From assembly GCA_000620545.1 (NCBI GenBank), contig JIBA01000012.1:186001-250000 (forward strand): DNA of 64,000 nt, given 5' to 3'. Below are positions 52,357 to 62,160 of the stretch, one piece after another. This stretch comes from Intrasporangiaceae bacterium URHB0013. GTDB lineage: Bacteria > Actinomycetota > Actinomycetes > Actinomycetales > Dermatophilaceae. The position numbers and the translations under genes were made by a program. The notes under the pieces are model-generated. The model saw nothing but the letters and a program-made list of their open reading frames with translations. It ran no database searches and had not been told where the DNA came from. Within the stretch, counting starts at the first letter, position 1; every line of letters starts with the position of its first letter.

Positions 52357-53651
52357 CAAGGCCGCGTCACGCTGAGCAGGCCGAGGCACATCTCGTCCGT
52401 CGTGCCCTCGCCCCAGACGACGTAGCGCTCGGGCAGCCCCTGCAGGTCGGGCAGCTTGTCACGCCAAGCCTGGTCGTGGGTGCAGCTGACGCGGATCGAG
52501 TCACCGGGGTGGATGGCGGTCGCGGGGACGGGCACCGCTCCCTGGTTGTCGAAGTCCCAGACCTTGATGTCGAGCAGCGTCCTCGCCCGCGGGGTTCCCG
52601 GGTTGAGGTCGATGCGCAGCGACGAGCCGAGCAGGTGCATGTGGCCGGCCGCAGCGCGGATGGTCGCGGGCTCATCGACGCGGCGGGTGCATGACTGGGT
52701 GGCGTCGGGAGTGGGGATGACCGTGCCGTTGCACACGAGCAGCAGGCCGTTGACGATGGGCGAGGACATCGTGCCGAACCGCTCGGTGACGTCGGCGACG
52801 GCCGCAGACCGTTCACACAGCGGGCCGGACTTGCCTGCACGGCAGGGCAGCTCGACCGGCGCGGGGTAGAGCATCGTCTCCAGGGGCTTGAGGTCCGACG
52901 ACGACGAGAGGCGCAGCTTCACCGACGTCCGGTCGGGTGCCACGCCGTGGCGCAGGTTGTAGTGCACCTGCATGACGAGCAACGAACCGCGCGGCATGGG
53001 GATGCCGACGTCGGCGGGCAGGACGTTCTCACGGCCACCCGGCGCCCACGCGCCGACCCAGGGAGCGTCGTCGAGGCTGGCGCCGCGCGAACCGAGGCCG
53101 GTGCCGCCGAAGCAGGTCCAGCCGTTGCCGCCCGACTCGGCGTCACGGGCGCGGGCGGCGGCCGCCGCCGACGGGGGGACCCGGAACAGGATCACGTGGT
53201 GCACCTCGCTCGGCTGCCCGGGCGCGATGTCGAAGCCGGTGACGAACGCGTCGCGCGTGACCAGCGGGTCGAGGACGAAGCAGCGGTAGTCGTCGGTGCC
53301 CGTGGTCGGAGCCTTCGGCGTGTACGAGACCGGCGAGGTCACGGTCCGCACTGACTCGCCGACCCGCAGGGCCGCAGGCTTGGCCGGAGCGCCCGGCTGC
53401 GCCCCGCCGTGTCCGGTCGACCCCGTCGACCCGGCCGACCCGGCCGACCCGGTCGTCGGGTGGTCGGTCGTGCCCGGCGAGCCTGAGGCTGCTGCTGCGT
53501 GTCCGCTCGGGTGACCCTCGAGCCGGGCCTGAGCGGTCGGATCTGGCGTGCCGCAGCCGGCCGTGAGCAGCACGACCGCCGCGAGCGCCGCGGCCGCGGC
53601 GGTCCACCGCGGAGCCGCATGCCTCGCGGGTCGGCCGCGTCGAGTCGTCAT
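52356..53651 (-). CDS. Lipoprotein resembling copper type II (PHM/DBH-like) monooxygenase
   Basis: 431 aa exported lipoprotein. Signal peptide ends in the lipobox LLTAGC (Cys33), followed by a Gly/Ser/Thr/His linker (residues 40-92). Two beta-sandwich modules resemble peptidylglycine and dopamine-beta monooxygenases. All six copper ligands seem present: His151-His152 and His230 (CuH), and His337, His339 and Met421 (CuM), in EVHHVILFR, MQVHYN, GHMHLLG and DEMC. It would hydroxylate an unknown substrate at the cell surface using copper, O2 and a reductant. Coupled to a PfkB kinase downstream. Confidence 0.82.
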   Translation of the reverse strand: MTTRRGRPARHAAPRWTAAAAALAAVVLLTAGCGTPDPTAQARLEGHPSGHAAAASGSPGTTDHPTTGSAGSAGSTGSTGHGGAQPGAPAKPAALRVGESVRTVTSPVSYTPKAPTTGTDDYRCFVLDPLVTRDAFVTGFDIAPGQPSEVHHVILFRVPPSAAAAARARDAESGGNGWTCFGGTGLGSRGASLDDAPWVGAWAPGGRENVLPADVGIPMPRGSLLVMQVHYNLRHGVAPDRTSVKLRLSSSSDLKPLETMLYPAPVELPCRAGKSGPLCERSAAVADVTERFGTMSSPIVNGLLLVCNGTVIPTPDATQSCTRRVDEPATIRAAAGHMHLLGSSLRIDLNPGTPRARTLLDIKVWDFDNQGAVPVPATAIHPGDSIRVSCTHDQAWRDKLPDLQGLPERYVVWGEGTTDEMCLGLLSVTRP

Positions 53652-53726
53652 CCCGTCAGTCTAGGAACGCGATGGCGTCGCGGTGGCCTTGTCGAGCGTT
53701 TCGTCCGACCGGGTGCGACGGTGAGG

Positions 53727-55451
53727 TCAGGAGATCTCCGGGGCCCGGCTCACCGGGATGCGGCGAACGTCGGGCGCGCTGAGCCGTTCCGCGTTGGCCT
53801 CGGAGTCGGCGAGCTCCTTCTGTGACTCGAGCTCCGCGTCGACCCGGGCGACGTAGCCGGACACCTCGGCGTCGACCCGCTCGGCGTCCCACCCGAGCAC
53901 GGGCGCGACGATCTCGGCCACGGCGCGGGCGCTGTCGCTGCCCCGGCTCGGCGTCTCGATCGAGATGCGGGTGCGGCGGGCGAGCACGTCGTCGAGGTGC
54001 AGCGCGCCCTCGTGCGTGGCGGCATACAACGCCTCGACGCGGAGGTACTCCTCCGCGCCGGGGAGCGGGTCGTAGAGGGAGCGGTCGTCCTCGGCGAGGG
54101 CGAACAGCTCGTGGACGAGCGAACCGTAGCGCTCGAGCAGGTGGGTGATCCGCCAGACCGGGAGGTCCTGGTGGCGAGCGAGCCGGTCGATCTGGTTGAC
54201 GAGCGCCACGTAGCCCTCGGCGCCCGAGAGGGGGATGAACTCGGTGACGCTGTCGGAGACGTCGCCACCGATGTCCTCACGGGCGGCGTCCACCGCGTCG
54301 GCAGCCATGACGCGGTAGGTCGTGTACTTGCCGCCGGCGATGGAGATGAGGCCAGGCTGCGGACGGGCCACGGCGTGCTCACGCGAGAGCTGGCTCGTGT
54401 CCTCGTTCTCGCCGGAGAGCAGCGGTCGCAGGCCGGCGTAGACGCCCTGGATGTCGTCGTGCGTCAGTGGCACCTTCAGCACGGTGTTGATGTGCTCGAG
54501 GATGTAGTCGATGTCGGCCCGGGTCGCCGCGGGGTGGGCGAGGTCGAGCTCCCAGTCGGTGTCGGTGGTGCCGATGATCCAGTGGGTGCCCCACGGGATG
54601 ACGAAGAGCACGGACTTCTCGGTGCGCAGGATGAGGCCGGTCTCTGAGTTGATCCGGTCGCGCGCGACGACGATGTGCACGCCCTTGCTCGCGCGCACGT
54701 GGAAGCGGCCGCGGCCGCCGGCCATGGTCTGGATGTCGTCGGTCCACACGCCGGTGCAGTTGATGACGACGGACGCGCGCACCTCCGTGCGCTCGCCCGT
54801 CTCGACGTCCTCGACGAGGGCCCCGACGACACGCTCGCCCGCGCGCAGCAGCTCGACGACGCGCGCCGAGGCGACCACCGTGGCACCGTATGCCGCCGCG
54901 GTGCGGACGGTCGTCAGCGTGTGCCGGGCGTCGTCGGCCTGCGCGTCGTAGTAGAGCAGGCCTCCCGTGAGGGCGTCACGCTTGAGCGCCGGCGCCAGCT
55001 TGAGCGCGCCGGTGCGGGTCAGCTGCCTGTGCCGTGGCACGGACCGGGCGCCGCCCATGGAGTCGTAGAGGGTCAGGCCGGCGGTGACGTACGGGCGCTC
55101 CCAGCCGCGGTTGGTCAGCGGGTAGAGGAAGGAGACCGGCTTGACGAGGTGCGGGGCGATGCGGCTCAGCATGAGCTCGCGCTCCTTGAGCGCCTCTCGG
55201 ACGAGGTCGAAGTTCATCTGCTCGAGGTAGCGCAGTCCGCCATGGAAGAGCTTGGACGACCGCGACGAGGTGCCCGAGGCGAAGTCGCGCTGCTCGACGA
55301 GGGCCGTCGCCAGGCCGCGGGTGGCCGCGTCGAGGGCGACCCCACCGCCCGTCACGCCGCCACCGATGACGAGCACGTCGAACTGCTTGGTGGCGAGGCG
55401 CGTCCACGCCCGCGCCCGGTAGTCGGTGTCCAGCCTCACTGGACTCGTCAT
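53727..55451 (-). CDS. glpD: Aerobic glycerol-3-phosphate dehydrogenase
   Basis: 574 aa FAD enzyme oxidising glycerol-3-phosphate to DHAP at the membrane, giving electrons to quinone. FAD motif [20 protein letters not shown] near residue 29; [15 protein letters not shown] follows. The C-terminal DAO_C domain (about residues 420-540) is complete. ATG 55451. Divergent from glpK across a 162-base spacer, with no GlpR gene nearby. Confidence 0.95.
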   Translation of the reverse strand: MTSPVRLDTDYRARAWTRLATKQFDVLVIGGGVTGGGVALDAATRGLATALVEQRDFASGTSSRSSKLFHGGLRYLEQMNFDLVREALKERELMLSRIAPHLVKPVSFLYPLTNRGWERPYVTAGLTLYDSMGGARSVPRHRQLTRTGALKLAPALKRDALTGGLLYYDAQADDARHTLTTVRTAAAYGATVVASARVVELLRAGERVVGALVEDVETGERTEVRASVVINCTGVWTDDIQTMAGGRGRFHVRASKGVHIVVARDRINSETGLILRTEKSVLFVIPWGTHWIIGTTDTDWELDLAHPAATRADIDYILEHINTVLKVPLTHDDIQGVYAGLRPLLSGENEDTSQLSREHAVARPQPGLISIAGGKYTTYRVMAADAVDAAREDIGGDVSDSVTEFIPLSGAEGYVALVNQIDRLARHQDLPVWRITHLLERYGSLVHELFALAEDDRSLYDPLPGAEEYLRVEALYAATHEGALHLDDVLARRTRISIETPSRGSDSARAVAEIVAPVLGWDAERVDAEVSGYVARVDAELESQKELADSEANAERLSAPDVRRIPVSRAPEIS

Positions 55452-55613
55452 CGGTTCCCCTTCACGTCGCCGCCGAGGTCGCCACTCTATCCAGCCGGGC
55501 TGCGGTTCCTCCTGCCGTGGTGGCGACGGTCGGCGGGCGAGCGCCCATGCGCAGCAAGCGGCGAGCGGGATCGTGTGCAGCACGCCGCCGCGGCGCGACG
55601 GTACGGTCTGGTC

Positions 55614-57140
55614 ATGCCGACGGAGCAGCGCAGCCATGTCGTGTCGATCGACCAGGGGACGACGAGCACCCGGGCCATGGTCTTCGACCGGAGGGGGCGC
55701 GTCGTGGCGGTCGACCAGCTCGAGCACGAGCAGGTGTTCCCGAGGGCGGGATGGGTCGAGCACGACCCGATGGAGATCTGGCAGAACACCCGCGCGGTGG
55801 TCGGCGGCGCGCTCGGCAAGGCCAACCTCAACGCCACCCACATCGCCGCGGTCGGCATCACGAACCAGCGCGAGACGACCGTGGTCTGGGACCGCGCGAC
55901 CGGCCGACCGATCCACAACGCCATCGTCTGGCAGGACACCCGCACCCAGGCCATCTGCGACGAGCTCGCCCGCGACGGCGGCACCGAGCGCTTCAAGGAC
56001 GTCACCGGTCTGCCGCTCGCGACGTACTTCGCCGGGCCCAAGGCCCGCTGGATCCTCGACCACGTCGAGGGAGCCCGCGAGCGCGCCGAGGCCGGCGAGC
56101 TGCTCTTCGGCACCATCGACACCTGGCTGCTGTGGAACCTCACGGGGGGTGCGGAGGACGGCGGTGTCCACGTCACTGACGTCACGAACGCCTCACGGAC
56201 GCTGCTGATGGACCTGCGCACCCTCGACTGGGACGCCTCGGTCGCCGACGCGATCGGGGTGCCCCTGGCGATGCTCCCCGAGATCCGCTCGTCGTCCGAG
56301 GTCTACGGCACGTGCCGGCCGGGCATCCTCATCGACGTCCAGGTCGCCGGGATCCTCGGCGACCAGCAGGCGGCGACGTTCGGGCAGGCATGCCTCGACG
56401 TCGGCACGGCCAAGAACACGTACGGCACAGGAAACTTCATGCTGCTCAACACCGGCGAGGAGATCGTCGCGTCGAAGAACGGCCTGCTGACGACGGTCTG
56501 CTACCAGCTCGGCGACGACCGGCCCGTCTATGCCCTCGAGGGCTCGATCGCCGTCACCGGGTCGCTCGTGCAGTGGCTGCGGGACAACCTCGGGCTCATC
56601 CGGGACGCCGAGGAGGTCGAGACGCTGGCTGCGACCGTCGACGACAACGGCGGGGCCTACTTCGTGCCGGCCTTCTCCGGTCTCTTCGCCCCGCACTGGC
56701 GCCCCGACGCCCGCGGTGCGCTCGTCGGTCTGACACGGTTCGTCAACAAGGGCCACATCGCCCGGGCGGCCTTGGAGGCCACGGCCTTCCAGACGCGCGA
56801 AGTGCTCGAGGCGATGAACGCCGACTCGGGGGTGCCGCTCACCGAGCTGCGTGTCGACGGTGGCATGGTCGTCAACGAGACGCTCATGCAGTTCCAGGCC
56901 GACCTGCTCGGCGTCGACGTCGTGCGTCCCGTGGTGGCCGAGACCACGGCCCTCGGGGCCGCGTACGCCGCCGGGCTCGCCGTCGGCTACTGGGAGAGCA
57001 CGGACGAGATCCGCGAGAACTGGGGCGAGGACCGTCGGTGGAGCCCGCAGCTGGTCGAGGCCGAGCGCGAGCGCCTCTTCCGCACGTGGAAGAAGGCGGT
57101 CGAGCGCACCCTCGACTGGGTCGACGACGACACGCCGTGA
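55614..57140 (+). CDS. glpK: Glycerol kinase
   Basis: 508 aa FGGY-family kinase making glycerol-3-phosphate, the substrate of Glp[17 protein letters not shown] starts the first lobe; [25 protein letters not shown] and [17 protein letters not shown] are signatures. ATG 55614 is close to a weak Shine-Dalgarno. No glpF facilitator is in the window. The glpD-glpK divergent pair forms a full entry route for glycerol into glycolysis. Confidence 0.95.
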   Translation: MPTEQRSHVVSIDQGTTSTRAMVFDRRGRVVAVDQLEHEQVFPRAGWVEHDPMEIWQNTRAVVGGALGKANLNATHIAAVGITNQRETTVVWDRATGRPIHNAIVWQDTRTQAICDELARDGGTERFKDVTGLPLATYFAGPKARWILDHVEGARERAEAGELLFGTIDTWLLWNLTGGAEDGGVHVTDVTNASRTLLMDLRTLDWDASVADAIGVPLAMLPEIRSSSEVYGTCRPGILIDVQVAGILGDQQAATFGQACLDVGTAKNTYGTGNFMLLNTGEEIVASKNGLLTTVCYQLGDDRPVYALEGSIAVTGSLVQWLRDNLGLIRDAEEVETLAATVDDNGGAYFVPAFSGLFAPHWRPDARGALVGLTRFVNKGHIARAALEATAFQTREVLEAMNADSGVPLTELRVDGGMVVNETLMQFQADLLGVDVVRPVVAETTALGAAYAAGLAVGYWESTDEIRENWGEDRRWSPQLVEAERERLFRTWKKAVERTLDWVDDDTP

Positions 57141-57183
57141 CGGCTCAGTCCTCGCCGGTGACATCCGAGGCTTCAGCTGAGGT

Positions 57184-57204
57184 GGTGGCCGGGTTTTGGC
57201 CACC
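57184..57204. terminator. Hairpin with T-run between glpK and tpx
   Basis: GGTGGCC (57184-57190), loop GGGTTTT, GGCCACC (57198-57204). It lies between the convergent stops and is probably a shared terminator. Confidence 0.55.
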
Positions 57205-57218
57205 CGTGAAGCGGGGAG

Positions 57219-57713
57219 TCAGGCCAGCGCGGCGACCGCGGCGTCGTAGTCGGGCTCCTGGCCGATGGACGGGACGATCTCGGTGTGCACGACGGTGCCC
57301 TGGGCGTCGATGACGACGACGGCGCGGGCGAGCAGTCCGGCGAAACCACCGTTCTCCATCCGCACGCCGTAGTCATAGCCGAAGCCCGATCGGAACGAGG
57401 ACGCGGCGACGACGTTGTCGAGACCCTCGGCCCCACAGAAGCGCGTGAGCGCGAAGGGCAGGTCGGCCGACACGCAGACGACGGTGGCGTTGTCGAGGCC
57501 CGCGGCGATCTCGTTGAACCGGCGGACGCTCGTGGCGCAGGTGCGGGTGTCGACGCTCGGGAAGATGTTGAGGACCACCCGCGTGCCGGTCGGCAGCGTG
57601 ATGTCGTCACGCAGGTCGGTGCCGGTCAGGGTGTACGCCGGGGCAGGGGACCCCACGGCCGGCAGGTCGCCGACGGTGTGGACGGGGGTGTCTCCGAGAG
57701 AGGTGGTGGCCAT
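57219..57713 (-). CDS. tpx: Thiol peroxidase (2-Cys peroxiredoxin, Tpx type)
   Basis: 164 aa cytoplasmic peroxide scavenger reduced by thioredoxin. The peroxidatic Cys lies in PSVDTRTCATS and the resolving Cys in LTRFCGAEGL, at Tpx spacing. ATG 57713 gives the usual N-terminus; GTG 57728 would add five residues. Convergent with glpK. Confidence 0.93.
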   Translation of the reverse strand: MATTSLGDTPVHTVGDLPAVGSPAPAYTLTGTDLRDDITLPTGTRVVLNIFPSVDTRTCATSVRRFNEIAAGLDNATVVCVSADLPFALTRFCGAEGLDNVVAASSFRSGFGYDYGVRMENGGFAGLLARAVVVIDAQGTVVHTEIVPSIGQEPDYDAAVAALA

Positions 57714-57880
57714 GGACGTATCTAACACGGGCGCTGAGCCGCCTACCGTGGCGGCATCCCCGCTGACGCAACCTGCCGGACGACCCGGTGCCCCTTCCGG
57801 TCAGGCGGCGGCATGGCCGCGCCGGGAGCGCGTGGCGACGTCCGTGGTCACGACCACCGGGGCGCCCGTAGGTTTGGTCC

Positions 57881-58129
57881 ATGACCGAGTCGCAGGACAC
57901 CGGAGCGCGGTCGCGCCTCGTCATCAACCTCATCGGGGTGGTCGGCATCCTCTTCGGCGTGCTGCCGATCGTGCGCTACCTGCTCGACCTGCAGCTCTTC
58001 GAGTTCACCGTCGCACCGTATGAGTGGCTCGAGCTCGAGGGGGCGGCCCGGTACCTGCCGCCGGTCATGGTGCTCGTCGGATGCATCGTCGCGGCCTACC
58101 TGCTGGAGAAGCGCCTCCCGGGGGACTGA
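57881..58129 (+). CDS. Small two-helix membrane protein
   Basis: 82 aa with hydrophobic segments at about residues 14-33 and 59-75 and a charged hinge (YEWLELEGAARYL) between. ATG 57881. The helices suggest a hairpin with both ends in the cytoplasm. I do not recognise the family. It may be co-transcribed with the hydrolase-ABC fusion gene downstream (65-base gap). Confidence 0.65.
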   Translation: MTESQDTGARSRLVINLIGVVGILFGVLPIVRYLLDLQLFEFTVAPYEWLELEGAARYLPPVMVLVGCIVAAYLLEKRLPGD

Positions 58130-58194
58130 ACCGGGCGCACCAACCCTGGACGGTGGGTGACCGTTCAACGACTCGCCCGTGATGTGATGTGGGC

Positions 58195-61074
58195 ATGTCG
58201 GTCCGGGCCTCCCTCCTCGCCGGGCTCGTCCTCGGGACGAGCCTGACGATGGCGCCCGCCCCGGGCGCGCTCGCCGCGCCCGCCCCGGCCGCGCCCGCCC
58301 CGGCCGCGGTCGCCCCGGCGGCGCCGACCGCGCCGGCCCTCGCAGCGCCGGCCGCCGACCCGATCGCTCCGGAGGCCAGCACCGTGACCGTGGGTCCCGA
58401 GCCCGACGGCACAGCCGTGCGCCTCGACGTGTCCGTGTGGCCGCAGTCGAGCGGCAGGCACCCCGTCGTCCTGCTCGCCCACGGGTTCGGTGGCACCAAG
58501 GACTCGATGACGAGCCAGGCGAACGAGCTGCACGACCGCGGCTACGTCGTCATCGCGTGGAGCGCGCGCGGCCACGGCCAGTCCGGTGGTCGCATCCACC
58601 TCAACGACCCGGCCTACGAGATCGCCGATGCCAGAGCACTGCTCGACCTCGCGGCCAAGCGTTCCGACGTCGAGCTGGACGGGCCGGACGACCCGCGCGC
58701 CGGCGTCATGGGCGCTTCCTACGGTGGCGCGTTGGGCCTCATGCTCGCCGGGGCGGACCGCCGCGTCGACGGGGTCGTCTCGGCCATCACGTGGAACGAT
58801 CTCGCCGACGCGTTCTTCCCCCAGGCTGCCGTCACGACGCCGGCGACCACCGCTGCTGGGCGGTCCCCGATCGACGTCGCCGGACCCTTCAAGCAGGTCT
58901 GGGCCACCAACTTCTTCCTCTCGGCGCTGCGGGGCGGCGTGGGCGCCGGCACGGGTGCCGACCGCTGCGGCCGTTTCGACCCGACCATCTGCCGCCTCTT
59001 CGTCCAGGCCTCCGAGACCGGCACCGCCCCGCCGCAGCTGACCACGCTGCTGCGGGCACACAGCCCGAAGCCGACGATGAACGCCGTGACGGCCCCGACC
59101 TTCCTCGTCCAGGGGATCGGCGACTCCCTCTTCGGGCTCGACCAGGCCGACGCCACCGCGGCGGCTCTCGCTGCGACGGGCACGCCGTATGCCGTCCGGT
59201 GGAGCGACGGGGGCCACGACGCCGCGAGCACGCACGAGGCAGAGGAGGTCGAGGCGTCCTATACGTGGCTCGACCACTACGTCCGAGACGAGTCCCCCCG
59301 CGGAGCCGAGTCGGCCCTGCCCACAGCCGCCTTCACGTACGGCACACGTGCCGGTCGCCCCGGTCAGCCGAGCACCCTGCACACCCTGACGGCATACCCC
59401 GGGCTGTCCGGAGCTGCCCTCCAGACGCGCGAGCTGCCGCTGACGACGAGCTCCGGTGTGCTGCTGCACCCGCCGGGCGGACAGCCGGCCTCGCTCATCG
59501 CCGTGCCCGGTCTCGCGGCCCTCGGGCTCAACCTCTCGACCTACCAGATCGCGGCGCTGCCGGGCCAGTCGACGGCGCTCGACACCCAGCCCACCGCCGA
59601 GGCCGCCACCGTCGTGGGGTCGCCGACGATGCGCGTGACGGTCACCTCGGACACGGCTGACGTCACGCTCTTCGCCTCGGTGTGGCGCGTGACCGGCGGC
59701 TCGGTGACGCTCACGAACCCGCTCGTCGCCCCCGTGCGCCTTGCCGTGACGCCGGGCCGCCCCACCCCCGTGGCGATCTCGTTGCCCGCCGCGACCTACG
59801 ACCTGCCCGCCGGCACCCGGTGGCGCGTCCTGCTGACGAGCACCGAGTCCACCTACTCCAACTCGCGCACACCGAGCGCCATCCGCATCTCTGGTGCCTC
59901 CGCCCTGACGCTGCCGGTCGCGGCCGGCGCCGAGGTCGGCGGGGCCGTCGCCGGTGGCGTCGACACCGAGACGCTTCTCGCCACCTCTGCGCTCGCCCTG
60001 CTGCTCCTCGCGGCGCTCGCCGGTTGGGTCGTCCGCCGTCGCCGCCGCAGGCACCTGCCCGCGCGGCCGGACCTCGCCGACGTCCCGCTCGTCGTCGAGG
60101 GGCTCGTCAAGACGTATGCCGACGGGCACCGCGCCGTCGACGACGTGTCGTGGCGGGCCGAGAAGGGCCAGGTCGTCGGGCTGCTCGGCCCGAACGGCGC
60201 GGGCAAGACGACGACGATGCGCATGGTCATGGGCCTCATCTCCTCCGACGCCGGCAGCGTGCACGTGCTCGGCGAGCCGGTCTCGGCCGGCTCGCGGGTG
60301 CTCGGCCGCGTCGGCGCGCTCATCGAGGGACCCGGCTTCCTGCCCCACCTCACCGGACGCCAGAACCTCGAGGCCTACTGGTCCGCGACGGGCCGTGCCA
60401 CCGAGGACGCGCACTTCGCCGAGGCGCTCGACGTCGCGGCGCTCGGCGGTGCGGTCGACCGGCCGGTCAAGTCCTACAGCCACGGCATGAAGCAACGGCT
60501 GGGCATTGCGCAGGCCATGCTGGGCCTGCCCGAGCTGCTCATCCTCGACGAGCCGACCAACGGCCTCGACCCACCCCAGATCGCGGCCATGCGCCCCATC
60601 CTTCGCCGCTACGCCGAGACCGGGCGCACCGTCGTCGTGTCGAGCCACCTGCTCGCCGAGGTGGAGATGACGTGCACCCATGTCGTCGTCATGCACGCCG
60701 GCCGGGTCGTCACGCAGGGCCCCGTCGCCGAGCTCGTCGACAGCGACGACACGACGATCCTCGACCTACCCGAGCACGTCGACCATGACGTCATCAACGC
60801 CGGCGTGCACGCCCTCGAGGCGGCCGACGGCGTCACCGAGGTCCGGGTCGACACCCCGACCAGGATCGTCGTCGTCGCGGACCGGGGCCGTGCCGAGGTC
60901 GTCGCCGCGGCCGTCACGGCGGGCCTGCCCGTCGTCGGCGTCAGCAGCCGCCGCCACCTCGAAGAGGTTTTCCTCGGCGTCATCTCGTCGGCGTCGGCCG
61001 CCGGGGCGGCTTCCGAGCCCGGCGACGAGGGCGCCTCCCTCGTCGAACGACTGAGGCAGGTGAGGGCGCGATGA
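58195..61074 (+). CDS. Fusion of secreted S15-type alpha/beta hydrolase and ABC exporter ATPase
   Basis: 959 aa single chain. Signal peptide (about residues 1-28), Ala/Pro linker, then an alpha/beta hydrolase like X-Pro dipeptidyl peptidase/CocE: GASYGGALGL with Ser175, VQGIGDSLFGLDQAD with the Asp, and DGGHDAAS with the His. A PepX_C-like beta-sandwich follows (about 465-570). One transmembrane helix (about 591-610, ALALLLLAALAGWVV) with an Arg-rich stop-transfer leads into a cytoplasmic ABC ATPase (about 630-959): GPNGAGKTTT, SYSHGMKQRLG, LLILDEPTNGLD. ATG 58195; a GTG six bases upstream is possible. Overlaps the permease gene by 4 bases (ATGA). So an outside hydrolase is tied to an inside motor. 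Confidence 0.9.
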   Translation: MSVRASLLAGLVLGTSLTMAPAPGALAAPAPAAPAPAAVAPAAPTAPALAAPAADPIAPEASTVTVGPEPDGTAVRLDVSVWPQSSGRHPVVLLAHGFGGTKDSMTSQANELHDRGYVVIAWSARGHGQSGGRIHLNDPAYEIADARALLDLAAKRSDVELDGPDDPRAGVMGASYGGALGLMLAGADRRVDGVVSAITWNDLADAFFPQAAVTTPATTAAGRSPIDVAGPFKQVWATNFFLSALRGGVGAGTGADRCGRFDPTICRLFVQASETGTAPPQLTTLLRAHSPKPTMNAVTAPTFLVQGIGDSLFGLDQADATAAALAATGTPYAVRWSDGGHDAASTHEAEEVEASYTWLDHYVRDESPRGAESALPTAAFTYGTRAGRPGQPSTLHTLTAYPGLSGAALQTRELPLTTSSGVLLHPPGGQPASLIAVPGLAALGLNLSTYQIAALPGQSTALDTQPTAEAATVVGSPTMRVTVTSDTADVTLFASVWRVTGGSVTLTNPLVAPVRLAVTPGRPTPVAISLPAATYDLPAGTRWRVLLTSTESTYSNSRTPSAIRISGASALTLPVAAGAEVGGAVAGGVDTETLLATSALALLLLAALAGWVVRRRRRRHLPARPDLADVPLVVEGLVKTYADGHRAVDDVSWRAEKGQVVGLLGPNGAGKTTTMRMVMGLISSDAGSVHVLGEPVSAGSRVLGRVGALIEGPGFLPHLTGRQNLEAYWSATGRATEDAHFAEALDVAALGGAVDRPVKSYSHGMKQRLGIAQAMLGLPELLILDEPTNGLDPPQIAAMRPILRRYAETGRTVVVSSHLLAEVEMTCTHVVVMHAGRVVTQGPVAELVDSDDTTILDLPEHVDHDVINAGVHALEAADGVTEVRVDTPTRIVVVADRGRAEVVAAAVTAGLPVVGVSSRRHLEEVFLGVISSASAAGAASEPGDEGASLVERLRQVRAR

Positions 61075-62021
61075 GCGAGAAACCCCGAGCCGTGGACGGC
61101 CACCCGGGCAGCCCCTCCTCCGAGCACGTTCCCGGCGAGGCGCTGCTCGACGTCATGGAACCGGCGTCGTCCGCCGCGAGCGGCGAGATCCACCAGGTGC
61201 GTGACCCGCTCTCGTGGCGGGCCGAGCTGCGCCGGCAGTGGGGGAGACGGCGTACGACGTGGGCCTTCGGCCTGCTCGTCGCGCTGCCCCTCATCCTCGT
61301 CGGGTCGTTCGCCTTCGGTGAGCGGTCCAGTAACAGCCGAGGTGGTGCGTCCACCCGCATCTTCGACCTCGCCCAGAGCGGGGCCGCGAACTTCAGCCTC
61401 GTGCTCGTCTTCCTCGCCTCCGAGCTGCTGCTCGTGCTGCTCGCCGCGCTCTTCTGCGGCGACGCGGTGCCGTCCGAGGCGTCGTGGTCGTCGTTGCGCT
61501 ACCTGCTCGTCGCGCCGGTGCAGCGCGCGCGGCTGCTCACGAGCAAGCTCGCGATCGGCATCGCCTCGACCTTGGTCGCGACGGTTCTGCTGCCGGCGTG
61601 GGGGCTCGTCGTCGGCGGCGTCGCCTACGGCTGGGACCCGCTGACCAACCCGCTCGGCGAGAACCTCACGTGGGCCCAGTTCCTGCCGCGGCTCGCCCTG
61701 GCGATGGCCTACATCTTCGTGACGCTGCTGCCCATCGCGGCGCTCGCCTTCTGGCTCGGCACCCGTTCCGACGCCCCGCTCGCAGCGGTCGGCGGCGCCG
61801 TGCTCGTCAGCATCCTGCTCAACATCCTGGACCAGCTCGACGCCCTCGACCCCTACCGCAACGCCTTCCCGGGGCACTACTCCCGGGCGTGGCAGGACGC
61901 TCTCGCGATCTCGCCCGACTACACGGACATGGTGCACGGTGCGCTGTGGGCGCTCGTGTGGGCGGTCGCCTTCACGATGCTCGCCTACCGCCGGTTCCGC
62001 CGCGCCGACATCCTCAGCTGA
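61071..62021 (+). CDS. ABC-2 type permease partner of the hydrolase-ATPase fusion
   Basis: 316 aa. The N-terminal 55 residues are polar, and then about six helices follow with the ABC-2 permease pattern (WSSLRYLLVAPVQRARLLTSKL between helices). ATG 61071 in an ATGA overlap, so it is made with the fused ATPase. Presumed to form the channel for that motor. The substrate may be a peptide or lipopeptide trimmed or released by the hydrolase domain; this is inference. Confidence 0.9.
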   Translation: MSEKPRAVDGHPGSPSSEHVPGEALLDVMEPASSAASGEIHQVRDPLSWRAELRRQWGRRRTTWAFGLLVALPLILVGSFAFGERSSNSRGGASTRIFDLAQSGAANFSLVLVFLASELLLVLLAALFCGDAVPSEASWSSLRYLLVAPVQRARLLTSKLAIGIASTLVATVLLPAWGLVVGGVAYGWDPLTNPLGENLTWAQFLPRLALAMAYIFVTLLPIAALAFWLGTRSDAPLAAVGGAVLVSILLNILDQLDALDPYRNAFPGHYSRAWQDALAISPDYTDMVHGALWALVWAVAFTMLAYRRFRRADILS

Positions 62022-62160
62022 CGTCCACGGCCGCCGCGCACGTGGAGGGCCCCCGCGGAACGACGAGGCGCGGACCGATCGGCGGCACGCCACTCAGGGA
62101 GGCTCGGTTGCGTTCGTCGGCCCAGTGGTCGTCGGTCCGCGCTGCCAGGCGCCGTCCGCC

